From: Mesorhizobium sp. STM 4661
GTDB lineage: Bacteria; Pseudomonadota; Alphaproteobacteria; Rhizobiales; Rhizobiaceae
Direction: 5' to 3'
Length of the DNA stretch: 64,000 nt
Assembly: GCF_000359125.1 (NCBI RefSeq)
Contig: NZ_CAAF010000054.1
Coordinates: 1-64,000, forward strand
Position 1 is the stretch's first letter. Every line of letters starts with the position of its first letter. This document shows positions 38,421 through 47,163 of the stretch, in pieces. A program made the position numbers and the translations under genes. A model generated the notes under the pieces. It was given only the letters and a program-made list of their open reading frames with translations. It was not told where the DNA came from and ran no database searches.

Positions 38421-39836
38421 TTGACCAACGAAAACACTTTAACCGGTACCAACACTGGGGAACTCACCGGTTTCGCAGCACTTGGAATTACCGGCGCGCT
38501 GCTCAAGGCGACTCATGGCGCCGGCTTCACCGATCCGAAGCCGATCCAGACCCAGGCGATCCCCCCGCAGCTGGAAGGCCGTGACATTTTCGGCATCGCT
38601 CAGACCGGCTCCGGCAAGACCGCGGCCTTCGCGCTGCCGATCCTGTCGAAGATCATCGCGCTCGGCACCAAGCGCCGGCCGAAGACGGCCCGCGCACTGA
38701 TTCTGGCGCCGACGCGCGAACTCGCCGTGCAGATCGAAGACATGATCAAGCTGCTCGCCAAGGGCGCGCATGTCTCGACCGCGCTCGTGCTTGGTGGCGT
38801 CTCGCGCTTCAGCCAGGTGAAAAAGGTTGCGCCCGGCGTCGACATTTTGATCGCCACGCCCGGCCGCTTGACCGATCTGGTGCGTGAGGGCGACCTCGTG
38901 CTTGCCGACACCAAATGGCTGGTGCTCGATGAAGGCGACCGTATGCTCGACATGGGTTTCATCAACGACGTCAAGCGTATCGCCAGGGCTACCGCGCCGG
39001 ACCGCCAAACGGTGCTGTTCTCGGCAACCATGCCGGCTGAAATCGCCGAGCTGGCTAAAGGCCTGTTGAAGAACCCTATCCGCGTCGAAGTCGCACCCCA
39101 CAGCACCGCGGCGGCCGAGATCGTGCAAGGCGTCGTCCTTGCCCGCACCAAGCAGAAGCGCCAGGTGCTGGCCAAGATGCTCGCCGACGAGGCAATGAAG
39201 TCCGTCATCATTTTTTCGCGCACCAAGCATGGCGCCGACAGGGTGACCAAGGACCTCGAGCGCGACGGTTTCAAGGCTGCCGTCATCCACGGCAACAAGT
39301 CGCAGAACGCCCGCCAGAAGGCGCTGAACGATTTCCGCGAGGGCTCGGTGCGCATCCTTGTCGCGACCGACATCGCGGCGCGCGGCATCGACGTGCCGGG
39401 CATCAGCCATGTGGTGAATTTCGACCTGCCGGACGAGGCGGAGAGCTATGTCCACCGCATCGGCCGCACCGGCCGTAACGGTATGGATGGCATTGCGATT
39501 ACGCTTTGCGATCCTTCCGAAAACAGCAAGCTGCGCCAGGTCGAGCGCATCATCCGCACCAAGCTGCCGATCGTCGCCGACCATCTCGGCAGCCCGGATC
39601 CGCAGCGCAATCCGGCCGAAAAGAACGAGCGTTTCGAGCCGGCCAATGACCGCAACGACCACAATGGCCGTCGCGACGGCAGGCGGCCTGGAGGCCAGAA
39701 CAACGGCTTCGGCAAGAAGCGCTTCGGCGACAAGCCGGCTTTTGCCGGTGAGCGCAAGCCGGAAGGCGCCAAGCCCTTCAAGGGCAACAACAAGCGCCGC
39801 TTCGGTGGCAAGCGGCCCGCGGCGCGGGCTGCGTAA
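38421..39836 (+). CDS. DEAD-box ATP-dependent RNA helicase (RhlE-like)
   Basis: 471 residues. It has the Q motif (GFTDPKPIQTQAIP), motif I AQTGSGKTAAF, motif Ia PTRELAVQ, motif II as DEGD (LVLDEGDRMLDMGF) instead of DEAD, motif III SAT and motif VI HRIGRTGRNG. A basic Arg/Gly/Asn-rich tail (about 400-471) should bind RNA. The start is TTG after GAAAGAAG. Likely roles are ribosome assembly or mRNA turnover. The Ala-to-Gly change in motif II is conservative and need not abolish activity. Confidence 0.92.
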   Translation: MTNENTLTGTNTGELTGFAALGITGALLKATHGAGFTDPKPIQTQAIPPQLEGRDIFGIAQTGSGKTAAFALPILSKIIALGTKRRPKTARALILAPTRELAVQIEDMIKLLAKGAHVSTALVLGGVSRFSQVKKVAPGVDILIATPGRLTDLVREGDLVLADTKWLVLDEGDRMLDMGFINDVKRIARATAPDRQTVLFSATMPAEIAELAKGLLKNPIRVEVAPHSTAAAEIVQGVVLARTKQKRQVLAKMLADEAMKSVIIFSRTKHGADRVTKDLERDGFKAAVIHGNKSQNARQKALNDFREGSVRILVATDIAARGIDVPGISHVVNFDLPDEAESYVHRIGRTGRNGMDGIAITLCDPSENSKLRQVERIIRTKLPIVADHLGSPDPQRNPAEKNERFEPANDRNDHNGRRDGRRPGGQNNGFGKKRFGDKPAFAGERKPEGAKPFKGNNKRRFGGKRPAARAA

Positions 39837-39893
39837 GTAGACTGAGTTGCAGTTGGCCGAGCCGCAGGGCTTGGCTGACTCGCCAAACTGAAG

Positions 39894-39929
39894 AAGGGCG
39901 GCCGGAGCGAATACTTCGGTCGCCCTTTT
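39894..39929 (+). terminator. Intrinsic terminator after the helicase gene
   Basis: An 11-bp stem AAGGGCGGCCG / CGGTCGCCCTT with one G-U pair, closed by a 12-base loop and followed by TT. It lies between the convergent helicase and hydrolase genes, and the A/T flanks may let it work in both directions. Confidence 0.8.
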
Positions 39930-39954
39930 GTTTGGCGGAACACGCGAGCGCGTA

Positions 39955-40929
39955 CTACTCGGTGATCGCCTTGACCCAAACGACGATCCGCTGCGCGAGG
40001 AAAGCCGTGGTCGACGGCGACAGCGCATCGCCGGCAATGACATGGTTGTCGGGATCGCCGTTGTCGTCGACCGGCACCAGTTCGTGCGAGCCGCCCCAGC
40101 GCCCGGCGATTTCGCGGGTGCGGTCGGGCCGCACCACCCGGTCCGAATCCGAAAATATGAACAGGGCAGGGATGGTCGCCTTCTCCACCGGCGCGACGTA
40201 GGCAAGCTCGGTCAGCGCCGCCATCGGCAGCGTCGCCGCCGTCGGATACCGGCAGGTCCAGAATTTCTCGTGCAAGGCGTTGCGTGGCAAGAAGCTGCGT
40301 TGCTTGCCGATGACCAGTTCGGCGATCTGTTTGCCCCATGGCATGGTGAGCAGCTCGGCGCCGGAAGCCTTCACCCCGAAATTCGGCGAGATGAACGCGA
40401 TCGCCGCGACGCCGTCCGACGCGCCGGGTTGCGTCGCCGCCCAGGCGGCCAGCGAGCCGCCGGTCGAGGTGCCGATGACGATCACCTTGTCGCCGATCGC
40501 CCGGCCGATGGCGAGCGCTTCCTCATAGTCGTTGATCCAGGCGTTGACGCTGCCTTCAGCCATCGCGGCGCCGTCCTGCCCGTGGCCGGTGAGGCGGGTG
40601 TAGAAGAGATTGGCATCGAGCTGGTCGGCCACTTCGTCGGGCAGCGGCCGGATCTCGCCTTTCGATGCCGAAAAGCCGTGGATGTAGACGATCGAAAGCT
40701 TCGTCCTGGCGTGAACCATCGGGTTTGCCCAGATGATTTCCTTCTCCAGTCCGTCGCGGATGCCGGGCACCGCGGCTTCCTCGCGCGCCAGATAGGCCTG
40801 CGGATCGTCGCCGATCACGGAAGGATCGAAACGGATCGTGGTGTCGACGGGCACGCGCGGGCCAAGCACGAGGGCCAGGATAAGGATGACGACAAGACCC
40901 AGTACCGCGAGCACGATCCGTCGCCCCAT
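39955..40929 (-). CDS. Alpha/beta-hydrolase, membrane-anchored
   Basis: About 324 residues. A single N-terminal hydrophobic segment (RIVLAVLGLVVILILALVLG) should anchor or export it. The hydrolase fold shows the oxyanion strand IVYIHGFSASKGE, the nucleophile elbow GTSTGGSLAA (Ser) and late Asp/His candidates in FSDSDRVV and GDPDNHVI. The ATG at MGRRIVLAV has a GGAG site; a GTG 12 bases upstream is possible. The substrate is unknown; esterase or lipase activity is plausible. Confidence 0.87.
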   Translation of the reverse strand: MGRRIVLAVLGLVVILILALVLGPRVPVDTTIRFDPSVIGDDPQAYLAREEAAVPGIRDGLEKEIIWANPMVHARTKLSIVYIHGFSASKGEIRPLPDEVADQLDANLFYTRLTGHGQDGAAMAEGSVNAWINDYEEALAIGRAIGDKVIVIGTSTGGSLAAWAATQPGASDGVAAIAFISPNFGVKASGAELLTMPWGKQIAELVIGKQRSFLPRNALHEKFWTCRYPTAATLPMAALTELAYVAPVEKATIPALFIFSDSDRVVRPDRTREIAGRWGGSHELVPVDDNGDPDNHVIAGDALSPSTTAFLAQRIVVWVKAITE

Positions 40930-41001
40930 CGCAGACTCCACGCAACAATTCTCAACCTATGGCCGCGATTGCAGCCAGGCAACTCGTGCCCTGTGGACAG
41001 T

Positions 41002-41823
41002 TTATTCGTTTGGCGGCTTGCGGTCGAAATTCAGCGGCCGTGACTTCCAGCGCGTCGCGGTGCTGATGACCCACCGGCAGACCGGTCTCGGCAGGACGCT
41101 GAGTAGCTTCAGCCCCCAGCTCAGGCGGCGCGGGAAGGTGACTTCGAAGCCGCCGGACTTGATGCCGCGCGCCATGCGCCGCGAGGCGCGGTTGACGGGC
41201 ATAAGCCCGGGCATCGGCAGCAGGTTCTTCTCGGTCAGCGGCGTATCGACAAAGCCCGGATTTATCACCTGGACGCGGACGTTCATCTTGTCGAAGTCAT
41301 ATTTGAGCGACTCCCCCAGTATGTTGATCGCCGCCTTGGTGCCGCCATAGGCGGCCGTGGTCGGCCAGCCGAAATAGGCGGTGACCGAACCGACCAGCAC
41401 GATGTGGCCGCGCCCACGCACGCGCATGCGTTCGACAACCGGCACCAGGCCGTTGATGATGCCGAAATAGTTGACTTCGAAGGACTGGCGAAACCCACGC
41501 ACGGTCAGATCCTCGCCCGGCGTCGCGATGTAGTTTCCGGCATTGAAGATAGCGAGCACGATCGGGCCGAGATCCTTCTCGATCGCCGCGACCGTCCTTG
41601 CCATGCGCTTCTCGTCGGTGACGTCGCAGGGATAGGCCGTGACGCGGCCCGGCATCTGCGCCGTCTCGACAACAAGCGTGTCGATCGGGTCGTCGTCGAG
41701 CGCCGACACCGCGACGGCATAGCCCTGGGCTGCAAGATCCTTGGCCAGTGAGCGGCCGATGCCGCTGCTGCCGCCCGTGATCCAGGCGACGCCGTGCTTC
41801 GGGTTGGCCCGGTAGAGTGTCAT
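41002..41823 (-). CDS. Short-chain dehydrogenase/reductase (SDR)
   Basis: 273 residues of the classical SDR type. The cofactor motif TGGSSGIG lies near residues 16-23, the catalytic Tyr and Lys are in AAYGGTKAAI (YxxxK), and a Ser is in VLVGSVTAYFG. The enzyme would oxidise or reduce an alcohol/ketone with NAD(P). The basic, hydrophobic C-terminus (LLSVLPRPVCRWVIS) suggests membrane association. GCAGGA precedes the ATG. Substrate unknown. Confidence 0.9.
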   Translation of the reverse strand: MTLYRANPKHGVAWITGGSSGIGRSLAKDLAAQGYAVAVSALDDDPIDTLVVETAQMPGRVTAYPCDVTDEKRMARTVAAIEKDLGPIVLAIFNAGNYIATPGEDLTVRGFRQSFEVNYFGIINGLVPVVERMRVRGRGHIVLVGSVTAYFGWPTTAAYGGTKAAINILGESLKYDFDKMNVRVQVINPGFVDTPLTEKNLLPMPGLMPVNRASRRMARGIKSGGFEVTFPRRLSWGLKLLSVLPRPVCRWVISTATRWKSRPLNFDRKPPNE

Positions 41824-42039
41824 TCTGTGTCCTGCGACTTTTTCTTAGCCTGTGCTCTAGCGATGAAGAAATCGAATGGAAAGAGCGCTTTTCCAGACAC
41901 GGTTTAAATGGACGGCGCGCGCGGCATACGGCTTGAGGGAAATTGCAGTGCCCGAAATGCGGCTGGACCAGACGAATTCTTGCCTTGAAACCGAAGCTGC
42001 GGGTTTCTAGGGTCTCGCCGCACGCATAAAGGAACCTGT

Positions 42040-43074
42040 ATGCCCCGTTCTGTGATCGAAGCGATCGGCAACACGCCCCTGATCCGCCTTAACAAGGCCT
42101 CGGAAGCAACCGGCTGCGAGATTCTGGGCAAGGCCGAATTCATGAATCCGGGCCAGTCGGTCAAGGACCGCGCCGGCCTGTTCATCATCCGCGACGCCGA
42201 GCAGCGTGGGCTTTTGCGGCCGGGCGGCGTCATCGTCGAGGGGACGGCCGGCAACACCGGCATCGGTTTGACGCTGGTCGCCAAGGCGCTCGGCTACCGC
42301 ACCGTGATCGTCATTCCCGATACGCAGAGCCAGGAGAAGAAGGACACGATCAAATTGCTCGGCGCCGAGCTGATCGAGGTGCCCGCGGTTCCCTACAAGA
42401 ACCCCAACAATTATGTGAAACTGTCGGGGCGCCTGGCCGAGCAGATGGCGCGGTCCGAGCCGAACGGTGCGATCTGGGCCAACCAGTTCGACAATGTCGC
42501 CAACCGCGACGGCCATATCCGTACCACCGCGCAGGAAATCTGGGCCCAGACCGGCGGCAAGGTCGATGGTTTCGTGTCCGCCGTCGGGTCTGGCGGAACG
42601 CTGGCCGGCGTCGCCTTCGGGCTGAAGGCCAAAAGCAAGGACGTCAAGGTCGCGCTCGCCGATCCGCTGGGAGCGGCACTCTACAGCTTCTACACCAGCG
42701 GCAAATTGAAATCCGAGGGCAGCTCGATCACCGAAGGCATTGGGCAGGGGCGGATCACCGCCAACCTCGAAGGCTTCACGCCGGATTTTTCCTTCCAGAT
42801 TCCGGACGAGGAAGCGCTGCCCATCGTATTCGACCTGATCCAGGAGGAAGGCCTGTGCGTCGGCGGCTCGACCGGCATCAACATTGCCGGCGCGATCCGG
42901 CTGGCGCGTGAACTGGGTCCCGGCCACACCATCGTGACCATCCTCTGCGACTACGGCACGCGCTATCAGTCGAAGCTGTTCAATCCGGAGTTCCTGCGGG
43001 AAAAGAAACTGCCGGTACCGGGCTGGATGGATGAGAAAGCCGACATTTCGGTGCCGTTCGAAAAGGTCGCGTGA
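42040..43074 (+). CDS. cysK: Cysteine synthase A (O-acetylserine sulfhydrylase)
   Basis: 344 residues. A PLP enzyme making cysteine from O-acetylserine and sulfide. The PLP lysine is in NPGQSVKDRAG, the substrate loop is EGTAGNTGIGLTLVAKALGY, and the phosphate-binding loop is SAVGSGGTLAGV. It is longer than the roughly 320 of E. coli CysK. Its stop overlaps the next ATG (TGATG), and the next three genes also deal with amino-acyl or sulfur chemistry. Confidence 0.94.
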   Translation: MPRSVIEAIGNTPLIRLNKASEATGCEILGKAEFMNPGQSVKDRAGLFIIRDAEQRGLLRPGGVIVEGTAGNTGIGLTLVAKALGYRTVIVIPDTQSQEKKDTIKLLGAELIEVPAVPYKNPNNYVKLSGRLAEQMARSEPNGAIWANQFDNVANRDGHIRTTAQEIWAQTGGKVDGFVSAVGSGGTLAGVAFGLKAKSKDVKVALADPLGAALYSFYTSGKLKSEGSSITEGIGQGRITANLEGFTPDFSFQIPDEEALPIVFDLIQEEGLCVGGSTGINIAGAIRLARELGPGHTIVTILCDYGTRYQSKLFNPEFLREKKLPVPGWMDEKADISVPFEKVA

Positions 43075-43817
43075 TGGGCTATAAGACGCAAGCGCTGTTT
43101 CGCGACGACGCCTATCTCCGCACGGCCGACGCCGCCATAGTCGCCATCAACGATCGCGGCGGCATCATTCTCGACCGCACCATCTTCTATGCCACGTCGG
43201 GCGGGCAGCCGGGGGACACGGGCGCGATCGAGCGCGCCGACGGCAGTGTGATCGCGATTGCCGCCACCATCACCGGCGAGACCAAGGACGAGATCATCCA
43301 TGTGCTGGCGCCCGAACAGCCGGCTCCGGCCGTCGGCGAACGGGTCAAGCTCGCCATCGACTGGCAGCGGCGGCATCTTCTGATGCGCATGCACGCAGCC
43401 TGCCACCTGCTCACCGTCGTCTGCCCGTTCCCGATCACGGGTGCCGCCGTTTCCGAGGACGACAGCCGCGTCGACTTCGACATCCCGGATGCCGGCTTCA
43501 TCAGGGAAGACGTGACGGCAAAGGTGATGGACCTTGTGCGGGCCGATCACCCGATCTTTGTCAGGCTGATATCGGACGAGGAATTGGCGGCCAATCCTGG
43601 GTTGGTCAAATCCAAGAATGTGCGGCCGCCCGTTGGCACCGGCAATATCCGCCTGGTCTGCATCGGCGAGAACGCCTCGATCGATAGCCAGCCTTGCGGC
43701 GGCACCCATGTGAAGAGCACTGGTGAAGTCGGCGAAATCCATATCGGCAAGATCGAGAAGAAGGGCCGCGAGAACCGGCGCTTCCGCATACGCTTTGGGC
43801 CGATGCCGGCAGCTTGA
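43074..43817 (+). CDS. AlaX-type alanyl-tRNA editing protein
   Basis: 247 residues, a stand-alone homologue of the AlaRS editing domain that hydrolyses mischarged Ser- or Gly-tRNA(Ala). Zinc ligands are the HxxxH of RMHAACHLLT and the CxxxH of QPCGGTHVKS. The N-terminal ILDRTIFYATSGGQPGDTGA segment is the AlaX-II type beta-barrel. It begins in the cysK stop (TGATG), so the two are translationally coupled. Cysteine and serine are both plausible errors to be cleared. Confidence 0.92.
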   Translation: MGYKTQALFRDDAYLRTADAAIVAINDRGGIILDRTIFYATSGGQPGDTGAIERADGSVIAIAATITGETKDEIIHVLAPEQPAPAVGERVKLAIDWQRRHLLMRMHAACHLLTVVCPFPITGAAVSEDDSRVDFDIPDAGFIREDVTAKVMDLVRADHPIFVRLISDEELAANPGLVKSKNVRPPVGTGNIRLVCIGENASIDSQPCGGTHVKSTGEVGEIHIGKIEKKGRENRRFRIRFGPMPAA

Positions 43818-43858
43818 CAATACAGAGGCTCCGCCCGAGGCGAAGCAGGAGAACGAGA

Positions 43859-44740
43859 ATGGCCCAAGACAGCCCTTTCACCGTCGATGCGGACTGGTTG
43901 CAGGCGCGCCTCGGCGAACCGGGCCTGACCATCGTCGATGCGTCCTGGTATCTGCCGGCGCAGGGCAGGGATGCGCGCGCCGAATATGAGGCCGCGCATA
44001 TTCCGGGCGCCCGCTTTCTCGATCAGGATGCGGTATCGGACCCCGATTCAGCCTTGCCGCATACGCTGCCGTCGCCGCAGCATTTTGCCCAATATGTCGG
44101 CTCGATGGGCATTTCGGCGGACGACACCATTGTCGTTTATGACGGTCCGGGTTTCTTCTCGGCGCCGCGTGCCTGGTGGATGTTCCGCATCATGGGCGTA
44201 TTCCAGGTCTACATCCTGGATGGCGGCTTCGACGGCTGGAAAGCGGCGGGACGGCCGGCGACGGCGGAGCCGACGAAGATCGCGCCCTGCGTGTTTCATG
44301 TCGACTTCGACGCCACGCGTGTCGCCAGCCTTGCCGATATGCGCCGCGTCGTCGAGACGAACGAGAGCCAGATCGCCGATGCCCGTGGAGCAGGCCGCTT
44401 TACCGGCATGGAACCTGAACCCCGCGCCGGCATCCGCTCCGGCCATATGCCCGGTGCGCGCAACGTGCCTTACTCGGCGCTGTCGGAAGACGGCGAACTG
44501 TTGTCGAAGGACCGCTTGCGCAAGGTCATCGAGGATGCCGGCATCGATCTGTCGAAGCCGGTCGTCACCTCTTGCGGTTCAGGCATCACCGCGGCTGCGA
44601 TCACACTGGCTTTGGAGACGCTTGGCCACACCGACAACAGGCTTTACGACGGCTCATGGACGGAGTGGGGCGGGCTTTCCGACACTCCTGTCGTGACAGG
44701 CCCCGCCTTGATGGGCCCCGCGTTGATGGGCAAGGAATGA
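43859..44740 (+). CDS. sseA: 3-mercaptopyruvate sulfurtransferase
   Basis: 293 residues with two rhodanese domains. The first is inactive in form (VYDGPGFFSAPRAWWMFRIM). The second holds the active-site cysteine in VTSCGSGITAAAI; CG[S/T]G[VI]T marks mercaptopyruvate rather than thiosulfate specificity. It transfers sulfur from 3-mercaptopyruvate, a cysteine catabolite. The C-terminus ends in a small tandem duplication, GPALMGPALMG. The last codons overlap the GNAT gene (ATGA). Confidence 0.93.
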   Translation: MAQDSPFTVDADWLQARLGEPGLTIVDASWYLPAQGRDARAEYEAAHIPGARFLDQDAVSDPDSALPHTLPSPQHFAQYVGSMGISADDTIVVYDGPGFFSAPRAWWMFRIMGVFQVYILDGGFDGWKAAGRPATAEPTKIAPCVFHVDFDATRVASLADMRRVVETNESQIADARGAGRFTGMEPEPRAGIRSGHMPGARNVPYSALSEDGELLSKDRLRKVIEDAGIDLSKPVVTSCGSGITAAAITLALETLGHTDNRLYDGSWTEWGGLSDTPVVTGPALMGPALMGKE

Positions 44741-45309
44741 TGGCCATGGAAAACGGAGTGCTGGAAGACATCGACGTCACGGTGACATTTCTCGAAATGC
44801 ATGTACCGCCGGCCTATTCGCCGCCGGTGCCGTACAACCGCCAGATCGCGTTGCTGAAGACCAAGGACATTCCGCTGCACTTCTACCGCTATCTAATGGA
44901 TCGGGTGGGGCGCAAATGGCACTGGGTCAATGTTCTCAGGCTGAACGACGAGGAGCTTTCGGCGGGCATCCACCGCGAGGACCGTGACATCAGGGTGCTC
45001 TATCTCGACGGCGCGCCGGCCGGCTTCTTCGACCTCAAGCCGCATCTGCCGGAAGAAGTGGAGCTTGCCTATTTCGGCATGATGGAACACGCGACCGGGC
45101 AAGGCATCGGCCGCTGGTTCCTGGGTGCGGCGATCGCCGCCGCCTGGTCGCATGGGCCTAAGCGGGTGACGGTGCAGACCTGCACGCTCGACCATCCGGC
45201 GGCATTGCCGCTCTACCAGAAGCTCGGTTTCGCACCAGTGGCGCAAAAGAAGGAGATCGTGCATCCGATGGCTTTCGCCGAGCGCTCGGCCAGCGTCATG
45301 CGGCCTTGA
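44737..45309 (+). CDS. GNAT-family N-acetyltransferase
   Basis: About 190 residues with a GNAT fold: acetyl-CoA loop ATGQGIGRWFLGAAIAAAWS and the strand-5 region VTVQTCTLDHPAALPLYQKL. It starts in the sseA stop (ATGA), with two further in-frame ATG codons close by, so the exact start is open. It is the last gene of the coupled cysK-alaX-sseA set. An amino-acid or aminoacyl substrate is a reasonable guess but is not shown. Confidence 0.88.
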   Translation: MMAMENGVLEDIDVTVTFLEMHVPPAYSPPVPYNRQIALLKTKDIPLHFYRYLMDRVGRKWHWVNVLRLNDEELSAGIHREDRDIRVLYLDGAPAGFFDLKPHLPEEVELAYFGMMEHATGQGIGRWFLGAAIAAAWSHGPKRVTVQTCTLDHPAALPLYQKLGFAPVAQKKEIVHPMAFAERSASVMRP

Positions 45310-45411
45310 TTCCTGCAACTGAACCTTTCGTTCATCCAGGCTTCAGACTGTCTCTGCCATCTTGTCGGCACCATCAATGCGGCCATCAGAGCAGGGTCGA
45401 AGGAGAAAGAC

Positions 45412-45969
45412 ATGCTGACCAGACGCACCTTTGCAGCCGTGCTGATCGCGGCGCTTGCCATGCCGACCCTTGCCGCCGCCCAGGCGACAACGCCTTCGGC
45501 CGCGACGATCGAGCGGCAGCTCGAAGCGCCACCCAAGGTGAAGCTGCGCCCGAACCAGCGCGTCACCATCCGCGAATTCAAGCGGCGGCCGGATCTCAGG
45601 CGCATGGCCCGCTCGATCGACATCCAGTCGATCAATTTCGCCTTCGGTTCGGCGGCCATTTCCGAGTCGCAGTACGGCAAGATCGAAAATATCGCCGACG
45701 CGCTTCAGCGCATCCTGCGGCGTGATCCCGGCGCCCGCATTTTGATCGAGGGCCATACGGACGCGGTCGGTTCGTTCCAGTCGAACCAGATCCTGTCCGA
45801 GCAGCGCGCCGCCTCGCTGAAACGCACGCTGGTGCGCGAATTCGGCGTGCCGGGCTATGCGCTCGAAACCGTCGGCTACGGCGAGGAGTTCCTGCTCGTG
45901 CAGACGCAGAACGAGAACTGGCGCAATCGCCGGGTGACGCTACGCCGCTTCGACGATTTCATAAGGTAA
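45412..45969 (+). CDS. OmpA-domain envelope protein
   Basis: 185 residues. A signal peptide (LTRRTFAAVLIAALAMPTLA) leads to a C-terminal OmpA-like peptidoglycan-binding domain. The binding motif is ILIEGHTDAVGSFQSNQILS, then SEQRAASLKRTL and NRRVTLRRF. It lacks a beta-barrel, so it is probably periplasmic or a lipoprotein-like anchor. A terminator lies about 60 bases downstream. Confidence 0.9.
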   Translation: MLTRRTFAAVLIAALAMPTLAAAQATTPSAATIERQLEAPPKVKLRPNQRVTIREFKRRPDLRRMARSIDIQSINFAFGSAAISESQYGKIENIADALQRILRRDPGARILIEGHTDAVGSFQSNQILSEQRAASLKRTLVREFGVPGYALETVGYGEEFLLVQTQNENWRNRRVTLRRFDDFIR

Positions 45970-46027
45970 GCTGTTCGGAGCTTTGACGATTTCGGCGCCT
46001 AACCTGCGATCTGGATCAACACTCAAA

Positions 46028-46059
46028 AGAGAGCCCGGCTTGAATGAGCCGGGCTCTTT
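46028..46059 (+). terminator. Intrinsic terminator after the OmpA-domain gene
   Basis: Perfect 11-bp stem AGAGCCCGGCT, loop tgaatg, AGCCGGGCTCT, followed by TT. It ends the OmpA-domain transcript ahead of the dapB-like gene. Confidence 0.9.
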
Positions 46060-46102
46060 CCATATCGCTGGTCGTTTCAAGGCACGATTGGAGGACCAGG
46101 CG

Positions 46103-46909
46103 ATGACGATACGAGTGGTGATGGCCGGGGCGACCGGCTGGGTCGGCAAGGCGCTGGTGCCGGCGATCGAGGCGCAAGGCGACATGAATTTGGCCGGCGC
46201 GGTTTCGCGCAGCGGTGCAGGGCAGGATTGCGGCCTGCTGGTTGGTCTGCCGGCCAATGGCGTCACCGTTTCCGCTTCGCTCGCGGAGGCTCTGGAGGTG
46301 CCGTCCGACGTGCTGGTCGACTACACCAAGCCGCATGTGGTGAAGGATCATGCGCTGCTGGCGATCTCCAAGGGGCGGCATGTGGTGATCGGCACATCGG
46401 GACTTGGGGCCGCCGACTATGCCGAGATCGATGCCGCGGCGCGCGCCAACCGGGTCGGCGTGATTGCCGCCGGCAATTTTTCGATCACCGCCACGCTGAT
46501 GAAGCGTTTTGCCCTGATGGCGGCGAAATACGTGCCGGATGTCGAGGTCATCGACTATGCCAGCGCCAAGAAGCCCGATGCCCCATCCGGCACCGCGCGC
46601 GAGCTTGCCGAGGCGCTGGCGGATGTGCGCAAGGCTTCGACGGCAAGGCCGGTCTCGGAAGTGACGGGCGTGCCTGGAACACGCGGCGCCGCGGTCGGTG
46701 CGGGCGAAGGGGTGCAGGTGCACGCGCTTCGCCTGCCGTCCTACATCCTGTCCTGTGAGGCGCTGTTCGGCCTGCCCGACGAGCGGCTGACCATTCGCCA
46801 TGATGCCGGCTCGTCCGCGGCACCCTACGTGGCCGGAACGCTGCTTGCCATTCGGCGCGTGCGGGAAGTCACGGGGCTGGTGCGCGGTCTCGATGCGCTG
46901 ATGGATTAG
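46103..46909 (+). CDS. DapB-like dihydrodipicolinate reductase family protein
   Basis: 268 residues related to 4-hydroxy-tetrahydrodipicolinate reductase. The N-terminal Rossmann motif is VVMAGATGWVGKALVPA, and the substrate loop KKPDAPSGTARELAEAL keeps the conserved Lys and DAPSGTA. The two catalytic histidines that normally precede it (as in VETHHRHKxDAPSGTA) are replaced: VIDYASAKKPDAPSGTA. It may be a paralogue acting on another substrate rather than the lysine-pathway enzyme. GGAGGA precedes the ATG. An IS relic touches its 3' end. Confidence 0.82.
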   Translation: MTIRVVMAGATGWVGKALVPAIEAQGDMNLAGAVSRSGAGQDCGLLVGLPANGVTVSASLAEALEVPSDVLVDYTKPHVVKDHALLAISKGRHVVIGTSGLGAADYAEIDAAARANRVGVIAAGNFSITATLMKRFALMAAKYVPDVEVIDYASAKKPDAPSGTARELAEALADVRKASTARPVSEVTGVPGTRGAAVGAGEGVQVHALRLPSYILSCEALFGLPDERLTIRHDAGSSAAPYVAGTLLAIRRVREVTGLVRGLDALMD

Positions 46910-47006
46910 GTGTGGACTCATAAACCTGGAGCCAAATTCGGATTGACGCCAGTTTGATGAAGGCGAGGTAGTTTGCGGCGAGTTTATCGTAGCGCGTGGC
47001 GATGCG
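46910..47006 (-). mobile_element. Relic of an IS5-family transposase, C-terminal fragment
   Basis: The minus strand encodes RIATRYDKLAANYLAFIKLA and SIRIWLQVYES in one frame, about 32 codons. This resembles the C-terminal end of IS5-group transposases common in rhizobia. Nothing of the rest of the element is visible, and the frame runs into the dapB-like gene, so it is a dead remnant. The next 157 bases hold only an 8-bp inverted repeat (ATGTCCGG and CCGGACAT, 47036-47064). Confidence 0.65.
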
Positions 47007-47163
47007 TCCGGGCCTACTCCATCAAAGCAACGGCCATGTCCGGAATGGTCCATTGACCGGACATTGCGCGTCCTTGCCAGAACCGACGCGAATGACCCAG
47101 AGCAGATATCCCGCAGTGATCGGAACGCTTGCTCAGAGCCACTCGGCAAGCGTCTTGAGCAGC

